NCBI GenBank assembly: GCA_028277515.1
Contig: JANQGC010000332.1
Span: 1 to 64,000, forward strand
DNA: 64,000 nucleotides
Direction of reading: 5' to 3'
Source: Anaerolineae bacterium
GTDB lineage: Bacteria > Chloroflexota > Anaerolineae > Promineifilales > Promineifilaceae
The translations under genes were made by a program, and so were the position numbers. The notes below the pieces were generated by a model. The model searched no databases and was not told where the DNA came from. It saw only the letters and a list, made by a program, of their open reading frames with translations. How positions within the stretch are numbered: the first letter of the stretch is position 1; every line of letters starts with the position of its first letter. This document shows positions 9,741 through 17,887 of this stretch, one piece after another.

Positions 9741-11537
9741 CTAGGTTAAATGCATACGATTTTGGTGAGCGACAAACTCTTCCTGGTCTTTCAACTGCAT
9801 ATCGTAAATCTCTTTGTATAAACCGCCCTGTTTCAGTAAATTCTCATGGTTTCCGCGTTCCACAATTCGGCCGTCATCCAGAACCAGAATACAATCCGCT
9901 TTCTTCAACGTCAGAAGCCGTTGGGCGATGATAAAGGTTGTTCGTCCTTGCATTAACACCTCCAACGCCTCCTGAATAATATACTCCGTCTCCGTATCTA
10001 CACTGCTGGTCGAATCATCCAGGATTAAAATTCGGGGATCAGTGAGTAAGGCTCGCGCGATGGCTACCCGCTGCTTCTGGCCGCCGCTTAAGGTAACGCC
10101 TCTTTCTCCAACGCGTGTATCATAACCATCAGCAAGCGTCCGGATGAAATTATCAGCATGTGCCGACTTTGCAGCAGCAACAATATCTTCATACGTGGCA
10201 TCTGGCGAACCATAGGCGATATTTTCACCAACCGTCTGGCTAAAAAGGAACGGGTCCTGCAAGACGATTCCGATGTGTGAGCGAAGAGATTTTACTTTCC
10301 AATCGCGCACATCGAAATTGTCTATTAATATTCGCCCTTTTTGCACATCATAAAAACGCATAATGAGAGATGTAACTGTGGATTTACCCGATCCCGTGGG
10401 ACCAATAAGGGCAATCTTTTCACCGGGTTTGGCATGAAAAGTGATATTTTCTAACACTTTAATTCCCGATTGGTACGAAAAATCGACATTTTCAAAACGT
10501 ACATCCCCATCAATATGAGGTAATTCAAGAGCATTTTCTTTCTCCTGAATTTCACTTGGCGTGTCCATAATATCGAAAACGCGGGAGGCGCTGGCTCCGG
10601 CTGTTGCCGCCAAATTTACCAAAAATCCCAGGCGCTGCACCGGTCCATTCAACATCAAAACATAAGATATGAGCGCGAATAATGTTCCCACCGTAATCGT
10701 TCCGGCGATGGCCATCGGACCACCAAACCACAAAAGTAGAAAAATGCTCAAAGAAACGAGGAATGAGAATAATGGCCAGTTGTTTGCCCAGGTTTTTATG
10801 ACCAGAAACCGGCGATCGAACCAATCATCATTCTCCTTATCAAATTTTTCTAATTCATAAGGTTCCCGTGCGAATGCTTTGACCACTCTGATACCGGTCA
10901 TGCTTTCCTGCATAGTCGTCGATAAAACACCCATCTGCTCTTGAATACTCTTAAACATAGGGCGAATGATTCCTCCAAACCGTATGGTGGCAAAAGTAAG
11001 CACCGGGATCGGCACAATTGCAATCAATGCTAATTGGGGAGAAGCTATTAACATGGCTATTACGACCCCTACCATGAGTATGATTGTTGCCCCAAGGTCC
11101 GCCAAGCCAATGCCCACAAATCGTTCGGTTTCAGAAATATCACTTGTTGCCCGGCTCATCATATCGCCCGTGTGCGTGCGATCATGAAAAGAAAAAGGCT
11201 GGTTCTGCACACTATCAAAAAAATGATTTCGCAAATCGTAGCCAGCTCGATGAGACAGCCAGTCCCCATAATATCTTTGGCCAAATCCTGCAATACCTCG
11301 ACCCAAGGCGATGCCCAAAATGGTTACCGCAGAAATCAATAACGCTTGCATATTACCGGCGGCGAGGCCATCATCAATGGCATCTCGAATAATGATGGGC
11401 ACTAACAGGTTTAATCCTGTTGTGATAATCATTGTTGTATAGGCGATGAAAACTTGAAAGGGATAAGGTCGCAGGTAAGCAAGAAGCCGCTTGTAAACAT
11501 TGACATCAGTTCGGGTTTGTGTCTCAATTTCGGTCAC
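9741..11537 (-). CDS. ABC exporter half-transporter, degenerate-site subunit (pair 2, A)
   Basis: A 598-residue exporter half-transporter and the first gene of its - strand operon. Walker A GPTGSGKS begins at 379 and the signature is canonical LSGGQKQR. Two catalytic positions are substituted: the Walker B glutamate is aspartate (ILDDSTSSVD, D508) and the switch histidine is glutamine (AQRLLT, Q539). Both changes are typical of the non-hydrolysing site of heterodimeric exporters. It pairs with the next gene, 13 bases downstream. Substrate unknown. Confidence 0.9.
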   Translation of the reverse strand: MTEIETQTRTDVNVYKRLLAYLRPYPFQVFIAYTTMIITTGLNLLVPIIIRDAIDDGLAAGNMQALLISAVTILGIALGRGIAGFGQRYYGDWLSHRAGYDLRNHFFDSVQNQPFSFHDRTHTGDMMSRATSDISETERFVGIGLADLGATIILMVGVVIAMLIASPQLALIAIVPIPVLTFATIRFGGIIRPMFKSIQEQMGVLSTTMQESMTGIRVVKAFAREPYELEKFDKENDDWFDRRFLVIKTWANNWPLFSFLVSLSIFLLLWFGGPMAIAGTITVGTLFALISYVLMLNGPVQRLGFLVNLAATAGASASRVFDIMDTPSEIQEKENALELPHIDGDVRFENVDFSYQSGIKVLENITFHAKPGEKIALIGPTGSGKSTVTSLIMRFYDVQKGRILIDNFDVRDWKVKSLRSHIGIVLQDPFLFSQTVGENIAYGSPDATYEDIVAAAKSAHADNFIRTLADGYDTRVGERGVTLSGGQKQRVAIARALLTDPRILILDDSTSSVDTETEYIIQEALEVLMQGRTTFIIAQRLLTLKKADCILVLDDGRIVERGNHENLLKQGGLYKEIYDMQLKDQEEFVAHQNRMHLT

Positions 11538-11684
11538 TTACACCTCACTTTAGCAGTTCCCTCTAACGAGGAAACATGCCCTAATTTGACCTTCTAGACA
11601 AGAGGGGTGTTAGGAGCTAATCTAACAGCCGAACTTCCCATTTTACCACAAAATAAGATGATTTTACCAAACGTATTACATTTT

Positions 11685-11717
11685 TAAGCAAAATAAAAGC
11701 CACCCGGTAGGTGGCTT
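11685..11717 (-). terminator. Intrinsic terminator after the cyclophilin gene
   Basis: An 8-bp stem (11697-11704 with 710-717 of the same kilobase) and 5-base loop, followed on the - strand by ttttattttgct. It lies 24 bases past the cyclophilin stop. Confidence 0.8.
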
Positions 11718-11740
11718 GAAATTTGAGCGTGTGGGATCAA

Positions 11741-12229
11741 TTATTCTTCGAGGATCTCAACCTCTTGAATGACATCTCCCTGCTGAATAGCATTGACCAC
11801 GTTCATGCTTTTCTTGTCTTTCACCTGTCCAAATACGGTGTGTTTCCCATTTAAATGAGGTTGGGGTGCATGGGTTATGAAAAACTGGCTGCCATTGGTA
11901 TTGGGGCCGGCATTGGCCATGGACAGGGTACCCGTCTCATGCATATTTGGATTATTCCTAACCTCATCCTCAAATTTATAACCCGGACCACCACGACCCG
12001 TACCTGTTGGATCGCCGCCTTGAATCATAAAGTTGCTAATCACGCGATGAAATGTCACATCATCATAAAATCCATCTCGCGCCAAAAAGACGAAGTTATT
12101 TACCGTTTTTGGAGCATCATTGGCAAATAAGTCTAGATTTATTTTTCCTTTGGTGGTCATGATTGTTGCACTGTATTGTTTTTCGGGATCAATGATCATG
12201 TCGGGAGGATTATCCCATTGCTTACTCAT
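11741..12229 (-). CDS. Cyclophilin-type peptidyl-prolyl cis-trans isomerase
   Basis: A single-domain 162-residue cyclophilin with no signal peptide, so probably cytoplasmic; it catalyses proline isomerisation during folding. Family motifs are intact: [30 protein letters not shown] (the FHR arginine and the QGGD block, written here as segments of the active site), then [19 protein letters not shown] and [12 protein letters not shown]. It lies 30 bases downstream of the acyl-CoA-binding protein gene and may share its transcript, ending at the terminator at 11685-11717. Exact gene symbol not assigned. Confidence 0.93.
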   Translation of the reverse strand: MSKQWDNPPDMIIDPEKQYSATIMTTKGKINLDLFANDAPKTVNNFVFLARDGFYDDVTFHRVISNFMIQGGDPTGTGRGGPGYKFEDEVRNNPNMHETGTLSMANAGPNTNGSQFFITHAPQPHLNGKHTVFGQVKDKKSMNVVNAIQQGDVIQEVEILEE

Positions 12230-12259
12230 ATTTTATTCCTTTAATCTAAAAATGTTTAT

Positions 12260-12544
12260 TTAATCGCCAAAACCCGCCGATCCATCTGAATCAGAGAGTT
12301 TATTCACAAGGTCAACATAGGATTGCATGGCACTTTCTTTATCAGTTCCTTTCAACTTCGACCAGGCATCGTATTTTGCCCGGCCTTTGAAATCTGTGAA
12401 ACCGGGTCTTTTGCCGGATACATCTCCTTCAGTGGCTTGTTTATAGAAACTGTATAATTTCAACATTGTCTCATTGTCAGGTCTACTTGAGAGATTCATG
12501 GCACGTGCAGCGGCCGTTTCAAATTGGGTTTTAATCTCACTCAT
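12260..12544 (-). CDS. Acyl-CoA-binding protein (ACBP)
   Basis: A 94-residue single-domain protein matching the ACBP four-helix fold: the central LKLYSFYKQATEGD, KRPGFTDFKGRAKYDAW and YVDLVNKL segments carry the conserved acyl-CoA-contacting Tyr and Lys residues. It would bind medium and long acyl-CoA esters in the cytoplasm. An in-frame start eight residues earlier exists, but aaggagatagcaatg places a strong Shine-Dalgarno six bases before ATG 12544. ACBP is mainly eukaryotic and scattered among bacteria. Upstream is a TTGACA-containing element shared with 58423-58448. Confidence 0.88.
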   Translation of the reverse strand: MSEIKTQFETAAARAMNLSSRPDNETMLKLYSFYKQATEGDVSGKRPGFTDFKGRAKYDAWSKLKGTDKESAMQSYVDLVNKLSDSDGSAGFGD

Positions 12545-12585
12545 TGCTATCTCCTTTATCCATAACAAATATAACCTATCTTAAG

Positions 12586-12611
12586 CAAATATTCGAAAGG
12601 TTTGTCAATTT
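12586..12611 (-). promoter_or_regulatory. 26-bp promoter-like element, copy 1
   Basis: On the - strand this reads aaaTTGACA followed by acctttcgaatatttg after one a; TTGACA is a consensus -35. The same 26 bases occur identically at 58423-58448 on the + strand, also just before a gene. The -10 is not obvious (ttaaga or ttatatt further down). It ends 41 bases before the ACBP start codon. Confidence 0.5.
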
Positions 12612-12739
12612 GACTCTTTACTATTCATCTTTGCTAAAAACAGTCGATTACGCCAAAATTTACATATGTTGGTCGGTAGTGAAAAACCATGTTGCTTTGC
12701 AAAATAGTTGACCGCTGGATAATTTTTTGAGGATCATAA

Positions 12740-13822
12740 ATGGAGTTTGAAAAAACACGGACAAGTACAGCCATTATTGGGGCCGGGCCAATAGGAATAG
12801 AATTAGCCATTGCCCTTCATCGGTTGGATATAAATTACCTGCTCATTGAAGCCAAACAAATCGGCCATGCATTTTCTCTATGGCCACCCCATACCCACTT
12901 CTATAGTACGCCGGAGCACGTCGCGCTGGCCGGCATACCCGTTCATAACTTAGACCAGCTGCCCATCAGTGGCGAGCAATATTTAGCTTATCTGCGCATG
13001 CTGGTTGAAATGTTTGATCTTAATCTGCGAATTTATGAACCCGTTACGAACATCCAGCCGGGTGAATCGGGTTTTTCTATTCAGACCAACCCAACGAGAG
13101 GGCCACAATTGATTGAAGCGAAAACTGTTATTTTAGCCACCGGAGGCATGGCTCGGCCTCGTATGTTGAACATTCCTGGCGAAAATTTACCCCATGTTTC
13201 CCATTATTTTCCCGGTCCCCACCCTTATTTCCGGACGAATTTACTAATCGTTGGCGGTCGAAATTCAGCTATCGAATCGGCCCTGCGCTGCTGGAGAGCG
13301 GGCGCAAAAGTGACGATTAGCTATCGGCGGCCAAATTTCGATTTTGAGCGCATCAAGCCCCACCTGGCCATGGACCTAAAAGACAGACTGCGTAAGGAAG
13401 AAATATCCTTTTTACCGTCAACTATTCCTGTGGAAATCAGGTCCACCCACGTGTACCTGGCTCATACATCCGATGGCATGACCACCAATGGAAGTACTTT
13501 CCAGCGCCCGTTTGATTTCGTGCTTCTCAATACCGGGTTTGCCGCCAATATGGAACTGTTTGAGATGGCAGGAGTAACCTTGTCAGGTGAGGAGCAAGCT
13601 CCTCAATATAACAATGACACCATGGAAACCACTGTTCCTGGGTTATTTGTGGCCGGAACAGCCGCCGCCGGCACGCAAACCACGTTTAAACACTTCATCT
13701 CCACAAGTCACGATCACGTAGCCAAAATTGTCAAGGCCATTACCGGCTTTGCGCCCCAAAAATTAGGGACTGTCCCTGCGCGGAATAACGCCGTCACCTG
13801 GGAGGAAGTAAAAGCGAACTAA
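12740..13822 (+). CDS. YpdA-like FAD/NAD(P)-dependent oxidoreductase
   Basis: A 360-residue two-dinucleotide-fold flavoprotein. The FAD-binding GAGPIGIELA motif is at about 15-24, ATGGMA near 132 and the NAD(P)-binding VGGRNSAIESALR near 172-185; a C-terminal GLFVAGTAA motif closes the FAD site. It resembles the YpdA family (putative bacillithiol-disulfide reductases) and thioredoxin reductases, but has no redox CxxC pair: the only cysteine is in RCWRAG. The substrate is therefore unassigned. A gagg Shine-Dalgarno lies eight bases before ATG 12740. It stands alone, with coaX 93 bases downstream. Confidence 0.8.
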   Translation: MEFEKTRTSTAIIGAGPIGIELAIALHRLDINYLLIEAKQIGHAFSLWPPHTHFYSTPEHVALAGIPVHNLDQLPISGEQYLAYLRMLVEMFDLNLRIYEPVTNIQPGESGFSIQTNPTRGPQLIEAKTVILATGGMARPRMLNIPGENLPHVSHYFPGPHPYFRTNLLIVGGRNSAIESALRCWRAGAKVTISYRRPNFDFERIKPHLAMDLKDRLRKEEISFLPSTIPVEIRSTHVYLAHTSDGMTTNGSTFQRPFDFVLLNTGFAANMELFEMAGVTLSGEEQAPQYNNDTMETTVPGLFVAGTAAAGTQTTFKHFISTSHDHVAKIVKAITGFAPQKLGTVPARNNAVTWEEVKAN

Positions 13823-13914
13823 AACCCCGCCGCATTTTAATGAGGGTTAACTTAGTCGTTTGCCGGTGATGTCCTACCCTAATACAATCGCCTGCGGCAG
13901 CGACGGAAGACACA

Positions 13915-14709
13915 ATGATGCTACTAGCGATTGATATTGGAAATTCAAATATTACTATTGGAGTATGGGAACAGGAAACGCTTCGTCAAGAATGGCGTCT
14001 TCAAACAGTCAGGGATCGAACGGCCGATGAATATGGCCTTCTCATGAGTGGATCGTTGCGCCATAGCGGTTTTTCTGAGGCAGTTGAGGGAATTATATTA
14101 GCCAGCGTTGTTCCATACTTGACCCAAACCTTTATCGATCTGTGCCGGTCAATTTTGCAGATTGAGCCACTGGTCGTTAGCACCAATATAGATCTGGGCT
14201 TAAATCTTCTCGTCGATAATCCACATGAGGTAGGAGCGGATCGAATCGTGAATGCCATTGCAGGATATGCTCTGTTTCAACAGCCTTGCATCATCATCGA
14301 TATGGGGACAGCCACAACATTCGACGTTGTTTCAAAAGAAGGGGCCTTACTAGGCGTGGCCATTGCTCCAGGTCTTGGCCTAGCAGCCAATGCTTTGACC
14401 AGCCGGGCTGCCCGCTTGAGCCAGGTGCCCTTATCCGCCCCTCCCCAGGCCACCGGCAAAAATACGGTCCATGCCGTGCAATCCGGACTCATCTTTGGTT
14501 ACGTGGCCTTAATTGAAGGTATGACCCGGCGATTACTGCAAGAGCACCCTGATCAAGATTCAAATATCAAAATACTGGGTACTGGCGGATTAATAAGCCT
14601 CGTATCTCGTCACACGGAACTATTTGACCTTGTAGACCCAACATTGACCTTAAATGGATTACGCTTAATCTATGAGCGGATAAACGGACCATCCATTCCT
14701 TCCATCTAA
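13915..14709 (+). CDS. coaX: Type III pantothenate kinase
   Basis: A 264-residue ASKHA-fold kinase that phosphorylates pantothenate, the first step of coenzyme A synthesis. The phosphate-binding LLAIDIGNSN is at the N-terminus, the conserved GADRIVNA segment near 103 and IIIDMGTATTFD near 125-136, followed by GVAIAPGL. Length is typical of CoaX. Translation may start at either of two adjacent ATGs; a ggaag Shine-Dalgarno favours 13915. The next gene starts ten bases downstream. Confidence 0.95.
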   Translation: MMLLAIDIGNSNITIGVWEQETLRQEWRLQTVRDRTADEYGLLMSGSLRHSGFSEAVEGIILASVVPYLTQTFIDLCRSILQIEPLVVSTNIDLGLNLLVDNPHEVGADRIVNAIAGYALFQQPCIIIDMGTATTFDVVSKEGALLGVAIAPGLGLAANALTSRAARLSQVPLSAPPQATGKNTVHAVQSGLIFGYVALIEGMTRRLLQEHPDQDSNIKILGTGGLISLVSRHTELFDLVDPTLTLNGLRLIYERINGPSIPSI

Positions 14710-14719
14710 ATTAACGACA

Positions 14720-16231
14720 ATGAATAAAAAGTTCCTGGGTATTATCTGTTTCCTTCTTCCCTTATTGTTGTTGGCGGCTTGCCAGCCTGAAGCGCTGTCT
14801 CCACCACGACTCGCGACCCAGACGGCCGCCTCCGCATCTCAACCGGCCGGGACAGTCGAAACCATATTTCTTCCTGCCCCCACCCCTACACCCGATCCTC
14901 TGAAAAGGAATGAAATTGGGTTTGAACCCGCGGACACCCTGGAAGTTTGGATCAATGAAACATCTCCGGAACATGAGGAAGCGCTGCAAGAAATGATCGG
15001 TGAATTTACCCAAGAAAGCGGGATAGATGTGGCATTACGTCTCATCTCACCACCGCTTCTGCCGGAACTGGTCCAAACTGCCGTACTTTCCGACACCTTA
15101 CCGGATGTTGTTTTACATCCCTTAGAGTATTCACTAACCTGGAGCGAGGAGGGCATTTTGGACCCTGATGCCGCTGCATCTATTCTCGCTAAAATTGGGC
15201 CAAATAACTTCAATCAATCGGCGCTTGCATTGGTTGACGTAAACAGCCACCCTTCCGCTATCCCCAGTGACGGTTACCAGCAAATCTGGCTCTATCGCGC
15301 TGACTGGGTTGCGGATGAAGGTTTGCAAACCCCAAACAATTTTGCAGAGATGATGGCTAACGCCGAAACGATGTTTGATCCGGATAACATCATCTCAGGC
15401 ATCGTCATTCCTACTGAGTCCAACTTAATCAATACCCACCGCGCGTTTGAACACTTAGCATTAGCCAATGGCTGTCAATTGGTTGATAATAAAGGTGAAG
15501 TTCGTCTCTTAGACGAATCCTGTCGCCAGGCCATCGACTTCTATTTTTCAATCGTCAACCAATATAGCCCGACCGGTGTCCAAACTGATACCAGCGCACG
15601 AAATGCCTTCCTTGAAGGGAGAACGTCCATTATTATGACATCTCCAGAAATATTACCTGCCCTGGCTGAGACCCCATCCTTGATCGAAAACACAGGCATT
15701 ATGACCTATCTGAATGGCTGGGATACGGCAGCCCAACCAGCTAACTTCGGCAATATATCTTATCTTGGGGTGACCACGGAAGCGGACACAGAGGCGGCCG
15801 GGGCGTTTATTGAATATTGGTTTAATAATGGCTATGCGAAGTGGCTGGCAGTTGATTCGGAACGAAAAGTGCCTATGTATTTGGGCACGGCCGAGGAGCC
15901 AACACTTTACATCGATCAATGGGGCAATGCTCCACTGATCAATGGACAAAGCCTCACTGATTTATTTGGAGAAGATACCGTTAATATGCTCAAAGAAAAC
16001 GTCGCCAACTCAAATCGCTGGGGGTTTAACCAGGGACAGGGAGCCGTCATCGGGCAACTATATGAAAACCTGACTTTTTCAATCATATTGCAGGAGATGT
16101 TGAGCGGTTATTTTGATAGCAGTCAAACCATTGAGGAAGCGGCCGAGCGCGTGATCGAACTTATTCCCGATTACCAATTCTTACCTACCCCTACTCCTAC
16201 ACCAACACCTACCCCCATCCCTGAATCATAA
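14720..16231 (+). CDS. Extracellular solute-binding lipoprotein (ABC importer type)
   Basis: A 503-residue lipoprotein (lipobox LLAAC near 21) with the two-lobed fold of carbohydrate ABC binding proteins: LEVWINETSPEHEEALQEM, a helix ending in DVVLHP, and the later GRTSIIMTSPE segment. The mature N-terminus and extreme C-terminus carry Pro/Thr-rich spacers (FLPTPTPTPTPTPIPES at the end). No permease or ATPase gene is adjacent, so it is an orphan binding protein here. It follows coaX by ten bases, probably in one transcript. Ligand unknown; sugar is the family default. Confidence 0.8.
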   Translation: MNKKFLGIICFLLPLLLLAACQPEALSPPRLATQTAASASQPAGTVETIFLPAPTPTPDPLKRNEIGFEPADTLEVWINETSPEHEEALQEMIGEFTQESGIDVALRLISPPLLPELVQTAVLSDTLPDVVLHPLEYSLTWSEEGILDPDAAASILAKIGPNNFNQSALALVDVNSHPSAIPSDGYQQIWLYRADWVADEGLQTPNNFAEMMANAETMFDPDNIISGIVIPTESNLINTHRAFEHLALANGCQLVDNKGEVRLLDESCRQAIDFYFSIVNQYSPTGVQTDTSARNAFLEGRTSIIMTSPEILPALAETPSLIENTGIMTYLNGWDTAAQPANFGNISYLGVTTEADTEAAGAFIEYWFNNGYAKWLAVDSERKVPMYLGTAEEPTLYIDQWGNAPLINGQSLTDLFGEDTVNMLKENVANSNRWGFNQGQGAVIGQLYENLTFSIILQEMLSGYFDSSQTIEEAAERVIELIPDYQFLPTPTPTPTPTPIPES

Positions 16232-16321
16232 ACGGCTTCATTTTTAGCAAAAACCCTTAGCAATTGGTAAAATCTTGTAGAGCTTCCCAAGATTGTGAAC
16301 GCAACGAGGTAGAATCCTTAT

Positions 16322-16918
16322 ATGAAAAAATCAGAACCCTTAATTCAGGCTGAATCTGAGAATCCTGACAACCCTGCTGATTCGGCGGCTATTGAAGAAG
16401 AAAAGTCAATGACATCCAATCGTTATGAGCGTTGGATCTTATATATCGTCGCCTCGACCGTTATTGTTCTTGACCAATGGAGCAAGAATATCGTAAAAGC
16501 CAATTTAGAGGTGAATACCTATTTCGCCCCTATACCGGAAATCCAGCATCTATTTCGCATCACCCATGTCACGAATACCGGAATGGCCTTTGGTCTTTTC
16601 CCAGGGGGAAGCTGGCTATTCACCTTGTTAGCCCCAATCGTGTCCATCGCCATCATTATTTATAATCAGAAGCTGGAGTTAGGGAACCGCCTGCTGCGCC
16701 TGGCCCTGGGATTACAACTTGGTGGCGCCGTCGGCAACTTAATCGACAGGCTAACCCAGGGTTTTGTGACCGACTTCATGGATTTCGGCCCCTGGCCGGT
16801 ATGGAATATCGCTGACCTGTCCGTCGTCACAGGCACTATACTGCTCGCCTTTATTTTGTTTCAGGAAGAGCGAGAAGCGAAGAACAACCAACAATTGGAA
16901 ACCGAAACTGAAGATTAG
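16322..16918 (+). CDS. lspA: Lipoprotein signal peptidase (signal peptidase II)
   Basis: A 198-residue membrane aspartyl protease that cleaves prolipoprotein signals. It has four transmembrane helices; the catalytic aspartates lie in GNLIDR and WNIADLS, and the family motif NTGMAFG is present. About 30 charged residues precede the first helix, longer than usual; an internal ATG at residue 30 is an alternative start without a better Shine-Dalgarno. The stop codon directly abuts the next ATG, implying coupling with the pseudouridine synthase, a frequent lspA neighbour. Several lipoproteins in this window are plausible substrates. Confidence 0.93.
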   Translation: MKKSEPLIQAESENPDNPADSAAIEEEKSMTSNRYERWILYIVASTVIVLDQWSKNIVKANLEVNTYFAPIPEIQHLFRITHVTNTGMAFGLFPGGSWLFTLLAPIVSIAIIIYNQKLELGNRLLRLALGLQLGGAVGNLIDRLTQGFVTDFMDFGPWPVWNIADLSVVTGTILLAFILFQEEREAKNNQQLETETED

Positions 16919-17887
16919 ATGGGCAACCAACCCTATTCCATCAAAAAAGCCATGAAAGCGCAACATATGGAACTGACTTTGAACGATCGTGGCCAGCGAT
17001 TAGACAAGGCGTTGACCGCCGCTGTTCCTGAAATTTCACGCATGCAGTGGCAAAGGTTAATTAAAGAGGGACAGGTGTTGGTAAACGGTAAGCAGGCCAA
17101 CCCCAGCCTAAAACTTAAAGGTGGAGAAAAAGTATCCGCCTCCATTCCCGAAGCCGTCGAAAGCGACTTAACACCGGAGGATATCCCCTTAGATGTGCGC
17201 TATGAGGATGGGGATATATTGGTTGTTAACAAGCCGGCAGGAATGGTGGTCCATCCAGGCACCGGGCATCAGAGTGGAACCCTGGTCAACGCCTTGCTGG
17301 CTTACTCCCCCGATTTACCCGGCATAGGCAATACCAAACGGCCGGGCATCGTTCACCGCCTGGACAGGTACACATCCGGATTATTGGTCATTGCTAAGAA
17401 CGACCTGGCTCAACGATATTTGCAAGAGCAATTTAAAGCAAGGAGCGTAGGAAAAAAGTATCTGGCTCTTGTACATGGGCAAATTCAACCCCCCTCCGCG
17501 CTGATTGATGCTCCAATCGGCCGAGACCCCAGGCATCGCAAGAGAATGGGTGTCATCGTGCCTGGAACCGCTCGCGCCCGGTCAGCCCGTGCACGGTCGG
17601 CCCAAACCCACTACCGGGCAATCACTATCTATGATGATTATTCCTTCATAGAATGCACGCTTCATACGGGAAGGACGCATCAAATCCGGGTTCACATGGC
17701 CTATATTAAATATCCAATTGTCGGGGATCATGTGTACGGCCGTCGCAAACAAAAACTGCTCAAAAAGCGCCAGTTTTTGCACGCTGCTGAACTGACCTTC
17801 CATCGCCCATCTGATCAGCAAGAAATCACAATCGGAGCAGCACTCCCCCAAGAACTACAACAGGTGATCGATCAGCTTGGATCTTAA
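16919..17887 (+). CDS. RluD-type 23S rRNA pseudouridine synthase
   Basis: A 322-residue RluA-family enzyme with an N-terminal S4 RNA-binding domain (about 20-80) and the catalytic domain, where HRLDRYTSGLL holds the catalytic aspartate. It isomerises uridine to pseudouridine in rRNA. A short Arg/Ala-rich duplication (ARARSARARSAQ near 220) is odd for the family. The first 16 residues precede the usual family start, so ATG 16952 or 16967 are possible starts. Its stop codon touches the stop codon of the convergent sensor kinase, with no space for a terminator. Confidence 0.9.
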   Translation: MGNQPYSIKKAMKAQHMELTLNDRGQRLDKALTAAVPEISRMQWQRLIKEGQVLVNGKQANPSLKLKGGEKVSASIPEAVESDLTPEDIPLDVRYEDGDILVVNKPAGMVVHPGTGHQSGTLVNALLAYSPDLPGIGNTKRPGIVHRLDRYTSGLLVIAKNDLAQRYLQEQFKARSVGKKYLALVHGQIQPPSALIDAPIGRDPRHRKRMGVIVPGTARARSARARSAQTHYRAITIYDDYSFIECTLHTGRTHQIRVHMAYIKYPIVGDHVYGRRKQKLLKKRQFLHAAELTFHRPSDQQEITIGAALPQELQQVIDQLGS

